A DNA stretch of 64,000 nt from Uloborus plumipes (lineage: Eukaryota > Arthropoda > Arachnida > Araneae > Uloboridae). Below, piece after piece: positions 47,601-59,128 of the stretch; the stretch's first letter is position 1; each line of letters starts with the position of its first letter. A program made the translations under genes and the position numbers. Location of the stretch: positions 1-64,000 of the forward strand of contig JAXGGA010001677.1 in assembly GCA_038373865.1 (NCBI GenBank), written 5' to 3'. The notes beneath the pieces are model-generated. The model was given only the letters and a program-made list of their open reading frames with translations. It searched no databases and was not told the origin of the DNA.

Positions 47601-49640
47601 GTTTATCAATGTCTATTTTAAGTGAATGAACAGCAGTTGTTGGGTAAGTAAAGATAGTAAGGTGCTGCTGATGTAAGCATTGCTTTTCTGATACTAGTTT
47701 GTCAATATAAATTGTAAGTAATTGAACAACAGTTATAGGGTAAGTAAAGATAGTAAGGTGTTGCAGACGTAATCATTGCTTTTCTGATACAAGTTTATTA
47801 ATGTCCAATATAAGTCAATAAAGAAAGGCTATAGTGTAAGATAAGTAAATGTAAGTAAGGTGCTGCTGACGAAGCATTGCTTTTCTGGTAGAAGTTTGTT
47901 CAAGTAAAATGCAAGTGCATGAAAAACAGTTATAGAGTAAGTAAAGGGTTGCAGACGTAATCACTGCTTTTCTTATACAAGTATATCAATGTCAATTTTA
48001 AGTGAATGAACAGCAGCTATATAGTACTTAAAGGTAAGTAAAGTGCTGTTGAAGTAAGCATAGCTTTTCCGACACAAGTTTGTACATATAAATTGTAAGT
48101 TAATGAAGAACAGTTATATAGTAAGAAAAGGTAGTAAGGTGCCGTTAACTTAAGCATTGTTTTTTTGATACTAGTTTGTTAATGTAAATTGTAACAGAAT
48201 GAACAACAGTTCTAGGGTAATGAAAGGTAGTAAGTTGTTGCAGACGTAATCACTGCTTTTCTGATACAAGTTTGTTAAAGTAAATTGCAAGTGCATAAAC
48301 AACAGTTATAGAGTAAGTAAAGGTAAGTAAGGGTCTGCCGACGTAAGCATTGCTTTTCTGATACAAGTTTATCAATGTCCATTGTAGGTGAATTAACAAC
48401 AATTATAGGGTAAGTAGAGATAGTAAGATATTAGCAGATGAAAGTACTGCTCTCTTAATACAAAATTATCAGTGCTGATTCTGAGTGAATTAACACCAGA
48501 AATAGGATAAGTAAAGGTAGTAAAGTGCTGCTGACGTAAGCATTGCTTTTCTGATACAAGTTTGTTATTGTAAATTGTAAGTGAATGAACTAGAGCTATA
48601 GAGTAAGCAAAGGTAGAAAGGTGATGCAGATGAAAGTACTGCTCTGCTAAAATACAAAATTATCAGTGTTCATTTTAAGTGAATTAACGGCAGTTATAGG
48701 GTAAGTAAAGTTATTAAGATGCTGCTGACGTAAGCATTGCTTTTCTGATACAAGTTTGTTGTTGTAAATGGTAAGTGAATGAACAAGAGATATAGAATAA
48801 GTAAAGATAAGTAAGGCGCTGCTGACGTAAGCATTGCATTTCTGATACAAATTTATCAATGTGCATTGAAAGTGAATGAACAATAGTTATAGGGTAAGTA
48901 AAGATAGTAAGGTGTTACAGGCGTAATCACTGTTTTTCTGATACAAGTTCATTAATGTCCATTGTAAGTGAATGAACAGCAGTTATAAAGTAAGTAAATG
49001 TAGCGTGAACTTAAGCATTGCTTTTTTGATACAAGTTTGTTGTTGTAAATTGTAAGTGAATGAACAAGAGTTATAAGTAAAAGTAAGTAAGGTACTGCTG
49101 ACGTAAGCGTTGCTTTTCTGATACAAGTTTATCTTTGTTCATTGTAAATGAATGAACAGCAGTTATAGATTAAGTAAAGATAGTAAGGTGTTGCAGACGC
49201 AATCATTGCTTTTCCGGTAAAAGTTCATCAATGACCAATGTAATTAATGGAACAGCAGATATAGTGTAAGGTAACGTAATCTCTGCCTTTCCGATACAAG
49301 TTTATCATTGTCCACTGTTAAGTCATTACAGTAGTTATGATGTAAGGTAAGGTGCTGCTGACGTAAGCATTTCTTTTCTAGCTACAAGTATATAACTGCT
49401 ATTGTGAGTGAATCAAAAGCAGTTATAGAACAAGTAAAGTTATTATTATGCTGTTGACGTAAGCACTGCTTTGGTGTGTTAAGAGTTTATCAGTGTCCAC
49501 AGTGAGTTCATAAATGGCAGTTATAGGGCAAGTAGTGTAAGGTGCTTCTGAGGTAAGTTTTTATAACTAGTTTATTAATGTTCACTGAAAGTTCATGTGC
49601 ATTTAATAGGCCAAATGAAGATTGTAAAGTGCTGCTGACG

Positions 49641-50689
49641 AACAAAATAATAATAAAAAACACTTAAGTAATGTTATTTAAAATCTTAAAGCAGTAAGGT
49701 GAGTAAAGGATTTAAAAATATTGTTCTAGTAAGAAGGACAAAATAATGGCATAATCGAATAGATGCGCAACATGTTACCAGCGGAGTTTGGGTACACACC
49801 GTTTTAATGAATGTTTGAATTTTAAGCAAAATTTCAAATCTGTCAAACTTTTTTATTGGCATACATTTAAATACATAAGAAGGAGATTTACACATACATA
49901 CTATTAGTTTTCTAGACATACTTTGTTCCAATTTCAGAATAATAGTAAATAAAAGCATTTTATACTTCTTTGGAAGTAATTTTTGAAATAAAGGATCTGA
50001 AAATTAGATTTTTCGATAACAAAATTGAAGGAACAGTTTGATTTCGTAAGAAAATTACGTAATTCATTTCATGCGAAGCAAAAAAAAAAAAACATCGAGC
50101 TGAATTTTTGAAAAATTGATAGAAAGAGAAGATTAATTAATTAGTTGAAATAATTATAAGTCAACACTTCACGACTTTAGTTTAAGTAATCTGTTTCTTA
50201 AAAAGAATTTAAAATTTAATAAAAAGATTTCCTTACTAAAAGTAATTAATCCTTGCATTGAACTCATAAAATTTTATATCTTAAAGAAGAAAACATTTTC
50301 GGGAAAAATCGAGTAACTTCATAAGTGAATATTAGCAAGAAAGTATTTTAATTTGACAGGGATATTCACTGCTCAGCATTACAAGTGTTTTTGATATTGA
50401 TAAGAGAATTAAGTAGACTATTTCATTAAGATTCATCGAGCATAATTTATATCAACAGTTTAACGCCGATTGAAAAGTGTCCGATTAATTTTGCTAGTTA
50501 GGTTATTTGTTTGAACTCATTATCAAATACGATATTAGAAAGGATCCCATGACTTTTGTTATCTCATTGTTTAACTGTAAATTTTTGAAAAACAGACACA
50601 AAGGGAATTGTTATTTTTAGAAGATTTAAAAGAAAATGAAATCAGGCCTTACTTTTGTAGTTTTATAAAATAATGAGGAAACAACCAAA
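49641..50689. other. Unassigned AT-rich interval
   Basis: No recognised element or gene. A 90-codon minus-strand ORF at 49686-49958 has no identifiable features. Confidence 0.35.
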
Positions 50690-50716
50690 AAAAATCTGGT
50701 ATGGAGGAAGTAAAAA
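50690..50716. repeat. Joined ends of the TTGGCGA element
   Basis: AAATCTGGTATGG followed at once by AGGAAGTAAAAA reproduces the extreme left (about 8318) and extreme right (about 9081-9093) of the 8318-9096 element with nothing between. This could be an extreme internal deletion or an excision scar. Confidence 0.45.
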
Positions 50717-51030
50717 GGATCCTTTTGAGAAATATCATTAATGCTAAATTACCAAACTAAAAAACATTTTTTTTCTGGTTTTAATACAACTGTACAACTG
50801 TGGCTCAAAGTTCTGCAATGAGTTTAGATTAGAGAGGCACCGATAAGCAAATTGGCCGACTACCGATTACCGATTAATCGGCTGTTGATAATCGGCCGAT
50901 TAATCGGCCAAGCCGATTAATGATCAGGACGATTTTTTTTAATACTAACAATTTCACCATCACCGCTTTTTTTCTTTCGTTTATAATTACGATTTTAGAA
51001 CTAGTAATCTATTTATGAGAGAAAATATAT

Positions 51031-52663
51031 GGGTGATTCTACAAAAATGGGCAAATTTGTGTTCCATACTGATTGCTCTTTTTGTTTTTAATTTAATAAA
51101 AAACTATTTTGGGAATATTTTTATGCCTCTTTTGTTCTATAATTTCCGTTATCAACAATGTCAATATTTAATTATTATTCATTTTAAAAAATGGATATTA
51201 GATTGAAATGTCATCCACATGCCCTGTCCCATAGGTGCCATTTTCACAATCAATGGAATATAGATTTAAAAAAAATAATTTTTTTCTCAAGAGTTTTTTA
51301 TTCATAAATATGAATGTGTGCAAGATGTAAATCACAAAAAAAGCAAAATAATATGAAAATAATATCGCTAAAAGTTAATCTAAACTTTGTCCCAGCGATT
51401 ATCAGTCATTCACATGTCTAAAAAGTATAGATATTTTTCTCTGAAATGTTATATTTCAAAATCTGGCAACACATCTTAAAACAAAGCATGGAACTTTGTT
51501 ATTCCTGGATGAGGATTAATTTTGCTGTTCTGCAATTACTTTTTGATAAAAAGAAAGCTAAACTCAACTTTCAAGGCAAGTGTTTTTTATCTTTGTCATT
51601 AACATGCCCCACAGAATGCATGTAAAATGTACATGTAAATAAATTTTTTGACAATGAATAATCCTAAGGCTTACATTTGAGAGTTCTAATTCGAAGTGAA
51701 GCCGAAAAATATTCAGATATGACTTTTTGAGAACACAATTACTTGTGTTTTGTCATTCACATGCCCTTTTTCTATTGTCATTCACATGCCCCAATATAAG
51801 GCACGTGGATGAATCAAAAGCCAAACTATGACAGTACAATGTTTAACCCTTCACTGCACGGTGTGCCAGATCTGGCACAAACCAAATAAACCCTCATATA
51901 TTCCTATGATTTTTAAATACAGTTAAACTGAGCTTTGTGCCCCTTCTGGAACATTGCTATAACAGTTTAGTGTGATGTTTATGCACTAGTTAGTTGCACT
52001 AGTCTAGGTATTACAGTTCTTGCTTTTTAAAGAAAGAGTGTCTGCATTTCCGTTAGAAGTGTGCTTAGTCATTATTTCCTTTGTTCGAAAAATGTTTAAA
52101 TACACTTAGTGGAAAGTTTGTTTATACCACTTATGGCACAAAACACATTGTAGATTATTACACTTATCGGTATACAAAGCATATGCTATGTGCTTTGTGC
52201 CATATATAAAACAAACAATTAAAACATCATTTTTGGTGCACATTTTTAAGATTATTTTTTTTCTTTATTTTTCCTGAACTCAGGGCTATTTAAAAGGTAA
52301 CAAATGATTTTTTTCATTAAAATATAAAAAATCGTGCAGTGAAGGGTTAAAAATTATGTCTAACAGTTTACTGGTTAAAAAATTTCATTAATATACCTAT
52401 TGTATTTGTGTTATTCACATACTTACTGTGTTATATTCACATACCCATTGTGTCATCCACATGTCCTTTTTATTATTCACATATGCCTTCAAAAAATAAA
52501 AATGCAAAAATACAATAAAATACAAACATTTAAGCTCTGCTGATATTCTATTTTAATTATGTAACTTATCAAGTGCTTTGCTGATTTTTTTCAGATTTTT
52601 AATTTTAAATTAATTTTTTGAATTCTACATATTAGAAATATTCCCGTATTTGTAGAATCACCC
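51031..52663. mobile_element. 1.63 kb element with GGGTGATTCTAC ends
   Basis: GGGTGATTCTACAAAAATGGG at the left and CCCGTATTTGTAGAATCACCC at the right are inverted ends, each bordered by atat (51027-51030 and 52664-52667). At least eight same-orientation copies of TCATYCACATGYCC-like words occur near both ends (about 51209, 51404, 51755, 51776, 52413, 52434, 52454, 52474). The superfamily was not identified. Its only ORF of note (51015-51206) overlaps the left end and is not protein-like. It contains the MITE at 51843-52350. Confidence 0.8.
51843..52350. mobile_element. piggyBac-like MITE (508 bp including TTAA)
   Basis: TTAACCCTTCACTGCACG at the left and CGTGCAGTGAAGGGTTAA at the right are perfect inverted repeats that include the TTAA target on each side. 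Words GTGTGCCAGATCTGGCACAA and repeated TGTGCCA/TGGCACA lie inside. There is no coding content. It sits within the GGGTGATTCTAC element. Confidence 0.92.
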
Positions 52664-53351
52664 ATATACTATTTATTTATTTTTCCATTTTCCTAATTTT
52701 TAAAAAATAATTTCAAAATTTTATCCTATTTCTTAAAATCAATTTCCATATTATTGTCAATAATATTATATTAACACATTGTTAACTATGTTACTAGACA
52801 TAAAATTATAAAAAAAAGAGGGGAGGAGGTTTGTGGTGAGCACTCTAATTTAGGAGTACATTTAATTGAAAATATTCAATATTATTCCAGTCATTTGGTC
52901 GAAAAAAAGTGGGTTACCTGGAAAGTTTTCCGGAAGTTTTGAAAATTAGTAGTTTTGTAGATTTTGATATGCTCGTTTCGACTTTCCACTTTGCGACCTC
53001 GTATCTTTGCCGCTCGCTCCGCCATATTGAAAAAATGGCGTCTAAAAGAGGTATTTCAAGTATATCTCTTTTTTGACTTATTGTACGATAAAAACATTAA
53101 TATACAAAATAAACTAGAGAAAATTTCCTACAATTTATGTCCTTACAACTTTCTCGTAAAATCAAAACGTTTCGACGTACGAGCTTCGCAAAGTTATTAT
53201 TATCACGCGTTATCGCAGAATAACTCGATTCCGCAGCACCTTGAGGTAGAGTAAGCGGCGCGTTTTTTTAATGCGGTTTCCTAGTAGTCCCAATCCACAT
53301 GTAATATGTAATTCGGAAATTTAGTGCAATCTTCTCCCGTTTAGATGTTTT

Positions 53352-54311
53352 TTATGGGTCAGGAGTTGCTGGTTCCACGTCTTCCGCACTGATTGAGACG
53401 TCATAGACTAAAGTTTTTCCGGTATCATCTGTAATGGGATCATCAAACGCATCGTGAGCTTCATCCTTTTTAATATCATCATTCGTTTGCTCTAAAACCG
53501 TCTCCGTTCCTTCCTCTTCATCGCTATCATGAACTTTGCGAATCCTTATAATTAACACCGGTACAATTATTACATATAACGGAGCATTTTAACCTGGCTT
53601 TTAGGCATCCTTTTTTGCATTTGTGAGAAATGAGTAATAACCATAAGGATTGTGGAGCTGGGGGGTTTAAGCGTCGTAACAGAAATTAACCCGTTCTGAT
53701 CCCTCTCCCCCAATTACTCTGGGTTTTCTTCATTCCCACACCACTGCTGAATCTGGAGATAGGTTTGAAACGAATGTTGTCTAGCAGCTGCTTCTGTTGG
53801 AGGTAGGTATGCTATATTAAATTTACTTTTATATGCTGATTAAAAAAAAAGCATTCATGTCCATAGTCGCTTGAAGTCATGTTCTTTCTTTTTTTTTCTT
53901 TTCACTTCACTGAAATCGTATAAGTCAAGAAGGATGTGTTCTCCAGCTTCCTAAATAATCTCTGGATCAGCGTTTGGATGTTTTAATGCTTTGAGAGACT
54001 TTCTTAAGTTTGGCTTTCTTCGTAATACATTAATAAACTTCATTTTTCCTTGATTGAATAGGGCACGTGTTGTATTTCAGCCACTAAAAGCATGCAAGAA
54101 CAAAATATGATCTGCAACTGTCTTATCTATGATAGTGTCAGTTGAATATATTTGCTGCGAAATTTTTCCTTCTCCTAGTTTTTGCATATATGTAAGATTG
54201 CTTGGATAGAGCTGTCAAAAGAATAATAAGATCTTCGCCGACAACAATTACGGAATCGAATGCGGATGAAACACTTATTGCAGTATTAATTATTAAAGTG
54301 TCAGCATCTTC
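53352..54311 (-). pseudogene. PIN/FEN1-like nuclease gene fragment, left-arm copy
   Basis: On the minus strand: EDADTLIINTAISV, DSVIVVGEDLIILLTALS, LHAFSG-stop-NTTRALFNQGKM, KHPNADPEII, AGEHILLDLYDFSE, then further fragments and an acidic tail (KVHDSDEEEGTETVLEQTND to EPATPDP). The spaced acidic motifs DAD, GED and a decayed GCDT equivalent (stop-N in place of C-D) suggest a PIN/FEN1-type metal-dependent nuclease, similar to repeat-borne proteins I recall from arthropod genomes. The identification is by pattern only. Stops and frame breaks make it dead. Confidence 0.55.
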
Positions 54312-54341
54312 TATACATTGTTTGACCACAGTGGTCCAAAC

Positions 54342-55501
54342 TAAATTTCTGGGAATTGATGCAGACAAAAATCGGTTCATTAGAATGTTGAAGACAAAAT
54401 TTGAAGCCGAGAATATTGTGGTGAAACAAGGTAAAGAAGAAGATACTTTAACAATCAATACTGCAATAGGTGTTTAATCCTCATTCGATTCCGTAATTGT
54501 TGTCGGCGAAGATCTTATTATTCTTTTGACAGCTCTATCCAAACAATCTTACATATATATGCAAAAACTAGGGGAAGGAAAATTTTCAAATATAAATCAG
54601 TTGAATATTCGCTAACATATTCAAGTGACACTATCATAGATAAGACAGCCGTAGATCATATTTTATTCTTGCATGCCTTTAGTGGCTGAAATACAACACG
54701 TGCCCTATTTAAACAAAGAAAAATGAAGTTTATTGATCTATTACGAAAAAAGCCGAATTTAAGAAAGTCTCTCAAAGCATTAAAACATCCAAACGCTGAT
54801 CCAGAGATTATTTAAGAGGCTTGAGAACACATCTTTCTTGACTTATACGGTTTCAGTGAAGTGAAAAAAAAAAACACATGACTTCAAGCGACTATAGATA
54901 TGAATGCTTTTTTTTAAATCAGCATATAACAGTAAATTTAATATAGCATACCTACCTCCAACAGAAGCAGCTGCTAGACAACATTCGTTTCAAACCTATC
55001 TCCAGATTCAGCAGTGGTGTGGGAATGAAGAAAACCCTGAGTAATTGGGTGGGGGGTGGAGGGGATCAGAATGGGTTAATTCCTGTTATGACGCTTGAAC
55101 CCCCAGCTCCACAATCCCTATTATTATTACTCATTTCTCACAAATGCAAAAAAGGATGTCAAAAAGCCAGGTTAAAATGCTCCGTTTATGTACTAATTGT
55201 ACCCATGATAATTATAAGGATTCGCAAAGTTCATGATAGCGATGAAGAGGAAGAAACGGAGACGGTTGTAGAGCAAACGAATAATGAAATTAAAAAGGAA
55301 GAAGCTCACGATGCGTTTGATGATCCCATTACAGATGATACCGGAAAAACTTTAGTCTATGACGTCTCAATCACTGCGGAAGACGTGGAACCAGCAACTC
55401 CTGACCCATCAAAAACATCTAAACTGGAGATGGAGAAGATTGCACTAAATTTCCGAATTACATATTACATGTGTATTGGGACTACTAGGAAACCGCATTA
55501 A
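54342..55501 (+). pseudogene. PIN/FEN1-like nuclease gene fragment, right-arm copy
   Basis: From the spacer: KNRFIRMLKTKFEAENIVVK (from about 54367), EEDTLTINTAIGV, a stop, DSVIVVGEDLIILLTALS. Later FNIAYLPPTEAAARQHSFQ and TYLQIQQWCGNEENPE (about 54935-55040), GLIPVMTLEPPAPQSLL (from about 55076) and the cysteine cluster CKKGCQKARLKC (about 55143-55180). An acidic C-terminal stretch follows to about 55500. The order parallels the left arm but preserves different parts. It is broken by several stops and frameshifts, so no product is expected. Confidence 0.55.
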
Positions 55502-56247
55502 AAATACGCGCCGCTTACTCTACCTCAAGGTGCTGTGGAATCGAGTTATTCTGCGATAACGCGTGATAATAATAACTTTGCGACGCTCGTACGTCTAAAC
55601 GTATTGATTTAACGAGAAAGTTGTAATGACATAAATTATAGGAAATTTTCTCTAGTTTATTTTGTACATTAACGTTTTTATCGTACAATAAATAAAAAAA
55701 AGAGATATACTCGAAATACCTCTTTTAGACGTCATTTTTTCAATATGGCGGCACGAGCAGCAAAGATACGAGGGCGCAAAGTGGAAATTCGAAACGAGCA
55801 TATCAAAATCTATAAAACTACCAATTTTCAAAACTTCCGGAAAACTTTCCAGGTAAAACTACCAAATGACTGGACTATATTAGTAGCCATTTAATTCAAG
55901 ACTTTTATTCTTTGTGAAAATTAGAGGTTATCTAAAAGAACTGTACTAAGGAGAAAACTGTCGCCACATGAAAATTGTGTTGTAACATTGTCTATGTATA
56001 TTTATTCAAAGTAGGAGAATTAATTTATTAAAAACTTTGTATCAACTTTGTGGATTATTATCATTGTTAAAAAAATTATTCATCATAGTTTCACAGTGAA
56101 AGTATGCTTTTTAAAATAATTTTTGGAAAATATTTTTTTCCGCCGATTAATCGGCACAATTTTGCCAATTATTAATAATCGGCAAAGTGGCCGATTATGG
56201 CCGATTAATCGGTACTGTCGATTAATCGGTGCATCCCTAACTTAGAT

Positions 56248-58258
56248 TATATAATCGTGGAAATTTGGATAAAAATTACGCGGTTAAAAAGTCATTCAAA
56301 AGAGACAAATCCTATGGCAAGATCTAACCCACAATTTTTGCGTTTCTGGACCGACACTATCCAACCAGGCCAATGAGTCTTGATTTTCGAATGCTATTAT
56401 TAAGCTAATGTGTAGCAAAAAAAGTATTATTGTATTTTTATTTTCGACAAAAGCCAATTTTTAGACCATGGCTCTGTTTTTCGTCATTAGTTCGTACGAT
56501 TAGTTTTAGACAGAGTGATTGATCATGAAATTGGATACAAAAATACTTAAGAATTAGCGCGGTGACAGAAAAACAAACCATTTTAGTAATCCATAAGATA
56601 TATGGATTTTTAACTCTTAGGTTGAGTTGATATTTTGATCTACTAAAATATACATGAAACATACCACCAAACCGGTTATCAGTTTTTTGGCACTCTTAGC
56701 TTCTGTTTGAGCATATTTACTTTCACCTTGGTTACTTCCTATTCAATTTTGATGAGTGCTAAACAGCACGAAACTACACTCCTTGAATGGGATGACCGAG
56801 TTGGCGGTGTATTGCATGTGTTTCTACCTTAGTTCTGGCTTAGGGGTGGTAACTTACTGCCATATAATATGTGATTTTGAAAATTAATTTCTAAAATAAT
56901 ATAACGAACTTACTACGCCAATTTATTAATCATTTATTTAGACATTACAAACGCTAAATATACGGACGAAGTTTAGTTCCGCGTTTCACCATGTACTCTA
57001 TTTAATTTCTTCACATTAATTCTACGATGCTAAGACCCCAAGATCAAATTCATCGGAAACATATAATTTCAATAATCCGACTCGCCCTATTATAACAGTC
57101 CGTTATCAAACGCACTAAAATTTTAGCGTGCAATGATATGAATGACTCCGGCTACCTATTTTCAATTAAGCATCGCTTTCCGATAATGACACGAGTTTAC
57201 GATACATATCTCCATTTCTGCATCGGAAGCGTATAAGCTGGATTATATCTGCAGTCACGTGTGCTCTTCTGTTAGCATAATTCTGTATCGTGGGCGCACA
57301 GGAACTGTTGGTGTGCGCCGGGAAAAATCTGGTCGATTGTATCAGTCCGGAGCAGAACATTAAGATTATGTTCCGAATGGGGGGGGGGGGGTATTCTTCT
57401 GAGACCTTTATTTCGCGACGAGATATTTCCACTAATTCGGTTGAATATGAATGCAAATCGATTCATTACTTTTGAGGAGGAATGGAGTTACTACAGACAA
57501 ATATAACTCTTTCTGATGGATTTTAAATGTTTTAAACGCTTTGGCTTAATCTGATAACGCCAGTAGTAAAAGTGTACGCTTAGACTATCGGGGATTAAAC
57601 TAGTTTAGACTATCGGGGATTGGACGCACGGGCAGGGCCGTTTGAAGAGGGGGGGGGGGGGAGGGAATCTCCTCGGCTATAAAGAGGCGCAGGAAACAGT
57701 TTTTGCTGCATTACAATTACTTTTTATATATTTGTTCCCATTTTTATTAAGTATCACTCTTTTTTTTTAACATAGGTTAAAATGCCAGTACATTAGATTG
57801 AATTCTTGTCTTTTTCTGATACACATGCATTACTTATTCAACCTATGCAATAACTATCATACTATAGAGATATTCAGCAATTTTCCATTTATTATGCTCC
57901 CCCCTTAAACAAAAGCCAAAGTTCATCTTACTGAGTACTGAAGCATTTTATCACCAGCTTAATTTATCTGTATATGTGTGTGTGTGTGGGAAAGGTGTGA
58001 GAGGGGGGGTGAGAGGAATGCCTGAAAATATTCTATAAGGACGCCGTCGTCCCATGGGACGGCTCATACAGCCCCTCTGGTGGAGCTTGAAACAAAGAGC
58101 GAGCTATGAAGTTTCTATTGGCTACTAGGCTACTGCAGGATGTCTGCGTATTATCGAGTGGGTACCACTTGTTATTTATTATTCATTCATCACAAGACGG
58201 AAATCAAGCGAAAAATTATTTAGCGTTTCATAATTTCTCTCCCCCCCCCACCCAAGGT
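56248..58258. other. Mostly unassigned interval
   Basis: It contains one family E repeat (56750-56875), a 13-base G run at about 57379-57391 and a second at about 57648-57661. There is also a tandem pair of TTTAGACTATCGGGGATT words at about 57580-57620. No coding region was recognised. Confidence 0.35.
56750..56875 (-). repeat. Dispersed repeat, family E copy 4
   Basis: On the minus strand it shares CATGCAATACACCGCCAACT, CGGTCATCCCATTC, GTAGTTTCGTGCT and GCACTCATCA with 61590-61720, and its middle with copy 1 at 23595-23800. Confidence 0.6.
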
Positions 58259-58266
58259 GTCCAGAC

Positions 58267-59120
58267 CAGTGGTTGGAAAAACTACATTTCTTTTGTAGCG
58301 AACTACAACTACAACTACTTTGTTATAAATGTAGTTAACTACAACTACAACTAATTTTTGCAAAATGTAGCGACTAGAAACTACTTTTGAATTGTAGTCG
58401 CTACTTCGCTACTTTAAAAAAAATAAATAAATAAAAAGCATACACCGTTTGACGATTGACCGAAAAAATTTGAAAAGTGGTTCACATTAATAAATTAACT
58501 GATTTGAATATGGAATAGAACTAGGAGTTATCTTTGAATTGATTCGTTACTTTGCCTTTTTGTTCCTTTTTTTTTTGCTAAAATTTGTTCTTTTTAGATT
58601 TTTTTAACAATTTTTACGAATATTCGCCACAAGAAAAGATTCAAAAGTTGAAAGATTGAAAGACTTCAACTTTAAATTTTTTTTAATTTCTTGCCAGGGA
58701 ATATTTGGGAACATAAAAATTATTTGAAGAAATATAAAACTTATGATGCCGAATAAACCAATGACATCAAACAGATATAATGTATGGTGTCAACATGATG
58801 TATCTAAGATCAGCTCATATTTTAAAGTTCTTATTTCTTATTACGTCCGTTGCTTTACTCGCTCAAGATTTGCACTAGTCAGAGTAAATTAAACCTTGTT
58901 TTCTTTCTTCGTTCTCTTAAAAAAATTTTTTTTTCATTCATTTATTTATTTTTTTAATTTAAAAGTAGTTTCCAGAAATCGCTACAAACTACTACTTTTT
59001 TGTATCGCGCTACTCACTGCTCTACTTTCTTTAAAAAGTAGTGCGCTACATTACAAACTACTAAAAAATGTAGCTACTACAGTAGTTTCGCTACTTGTAG
59101 CGCGCTACTTCCGACCACTG
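58267..59120. mobile_element. Non-autonomous hAT element, family A copy 2 (854 bp)
   Basis: It has the same CAGTGGTTGGAAAAACTAC and GCTACTTCCGACCACTG ends as 246-799, here with a perfect 8-bp duplication gtccagac (58259-58266 and 59121-59128). Relative to copy 1 it has 263 additional bases at 58631-58893, between the words TATTCGCCAC and CCTTGTTTTC. It is probably closer to the parental form. The GTAGC-rich ends are conserved. No transposase is present. Confidence 0.93.
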
Positions 59121-59128
59121 GTCCAGAC

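Larger units (their letters stand above)
41578..49640. repeat. Satellite array of about 95-bp monomers, split by a hAT element
   Basis: A monomer reading GACGTAAGCATTGCTTTTCT, GATACAAGTTTGTTAATGTA, AATTGTAAGTGAATGAACA, then ACAGTTATAGGGTAAGTAAA and GGTAGTAAGGTGCTGCT is repeated head to tail, about 50 times from 44602 to 49640. Part of one further monomer lies at 41578-41662. Variant types recur: one with GATGAAAGTACTGC in place of GACGTAAGCATTGC, one with GACGTAATCACTGC. Monomers after 49260 become progressively diverged, as array edges do. Long minus-strand ORFs (up to 112 codons) are repeated phases of the monomer and are not proteins. Confidence 0.95.
52887..55873. mobile_element. 3 kb palindromic (foldback) element
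   Basis: The left arm (52887-54311) and right arm (54436-55873) are inverted copies of about 1.43 kb. Matching pieces include the CCAGTCATTTGGT ends, the GGAAAGTTTTCCGGAAG segment, the mirrored 68-codon ORFs (53352-53558 minus, 55202-55405 plus) and the DSVIVVGEDLIILL segment. The spacer of about 125 bp is unique. Sequence just before the right arm continues its reading frame, so the right arm and spacer are the original order and the left arm is the inverted duplicate. It is nested in the CCGATTAATCGG hAT element. Confidence 0.9.
50830..56239. mobile_element. hAT-type element with nested insertions (5.4 kb span)
   Basis: The left end TAGAGAGGCACCGATAAGC and the inverted right end CCGATTAATCGGTGCATCCCTA share the hAT-like TAGRGATGCACCGA opening. 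The flanks gtttagat (50822-50829) and acttagat (56240-56247) match at 6 of 8 bases. Both ends carry arrays of the palindrome CCGATTAATCGG (50855-50930 and 56143-56228), typical subterminal binding sites. The interior is mostly later insertions (51031-52663 and 52887-55873). No hAT transposase survives. Confidence 0.85.

Noticed and set aside
46777..48883. Several minus-strand ORFs up to 112 codons with repeated TYPITVVHSL-like phrases
   Set aside because: They are the satellite monomer read in a phase that happens to lack stops. The repeats follow the DNA period and there are no start or splice signals.
44602..49640. CRISPR-like array
   Set aside because: The monomers are directly tandem with no unique spacers, and the context is eukaryotic transposon-rich DNA.
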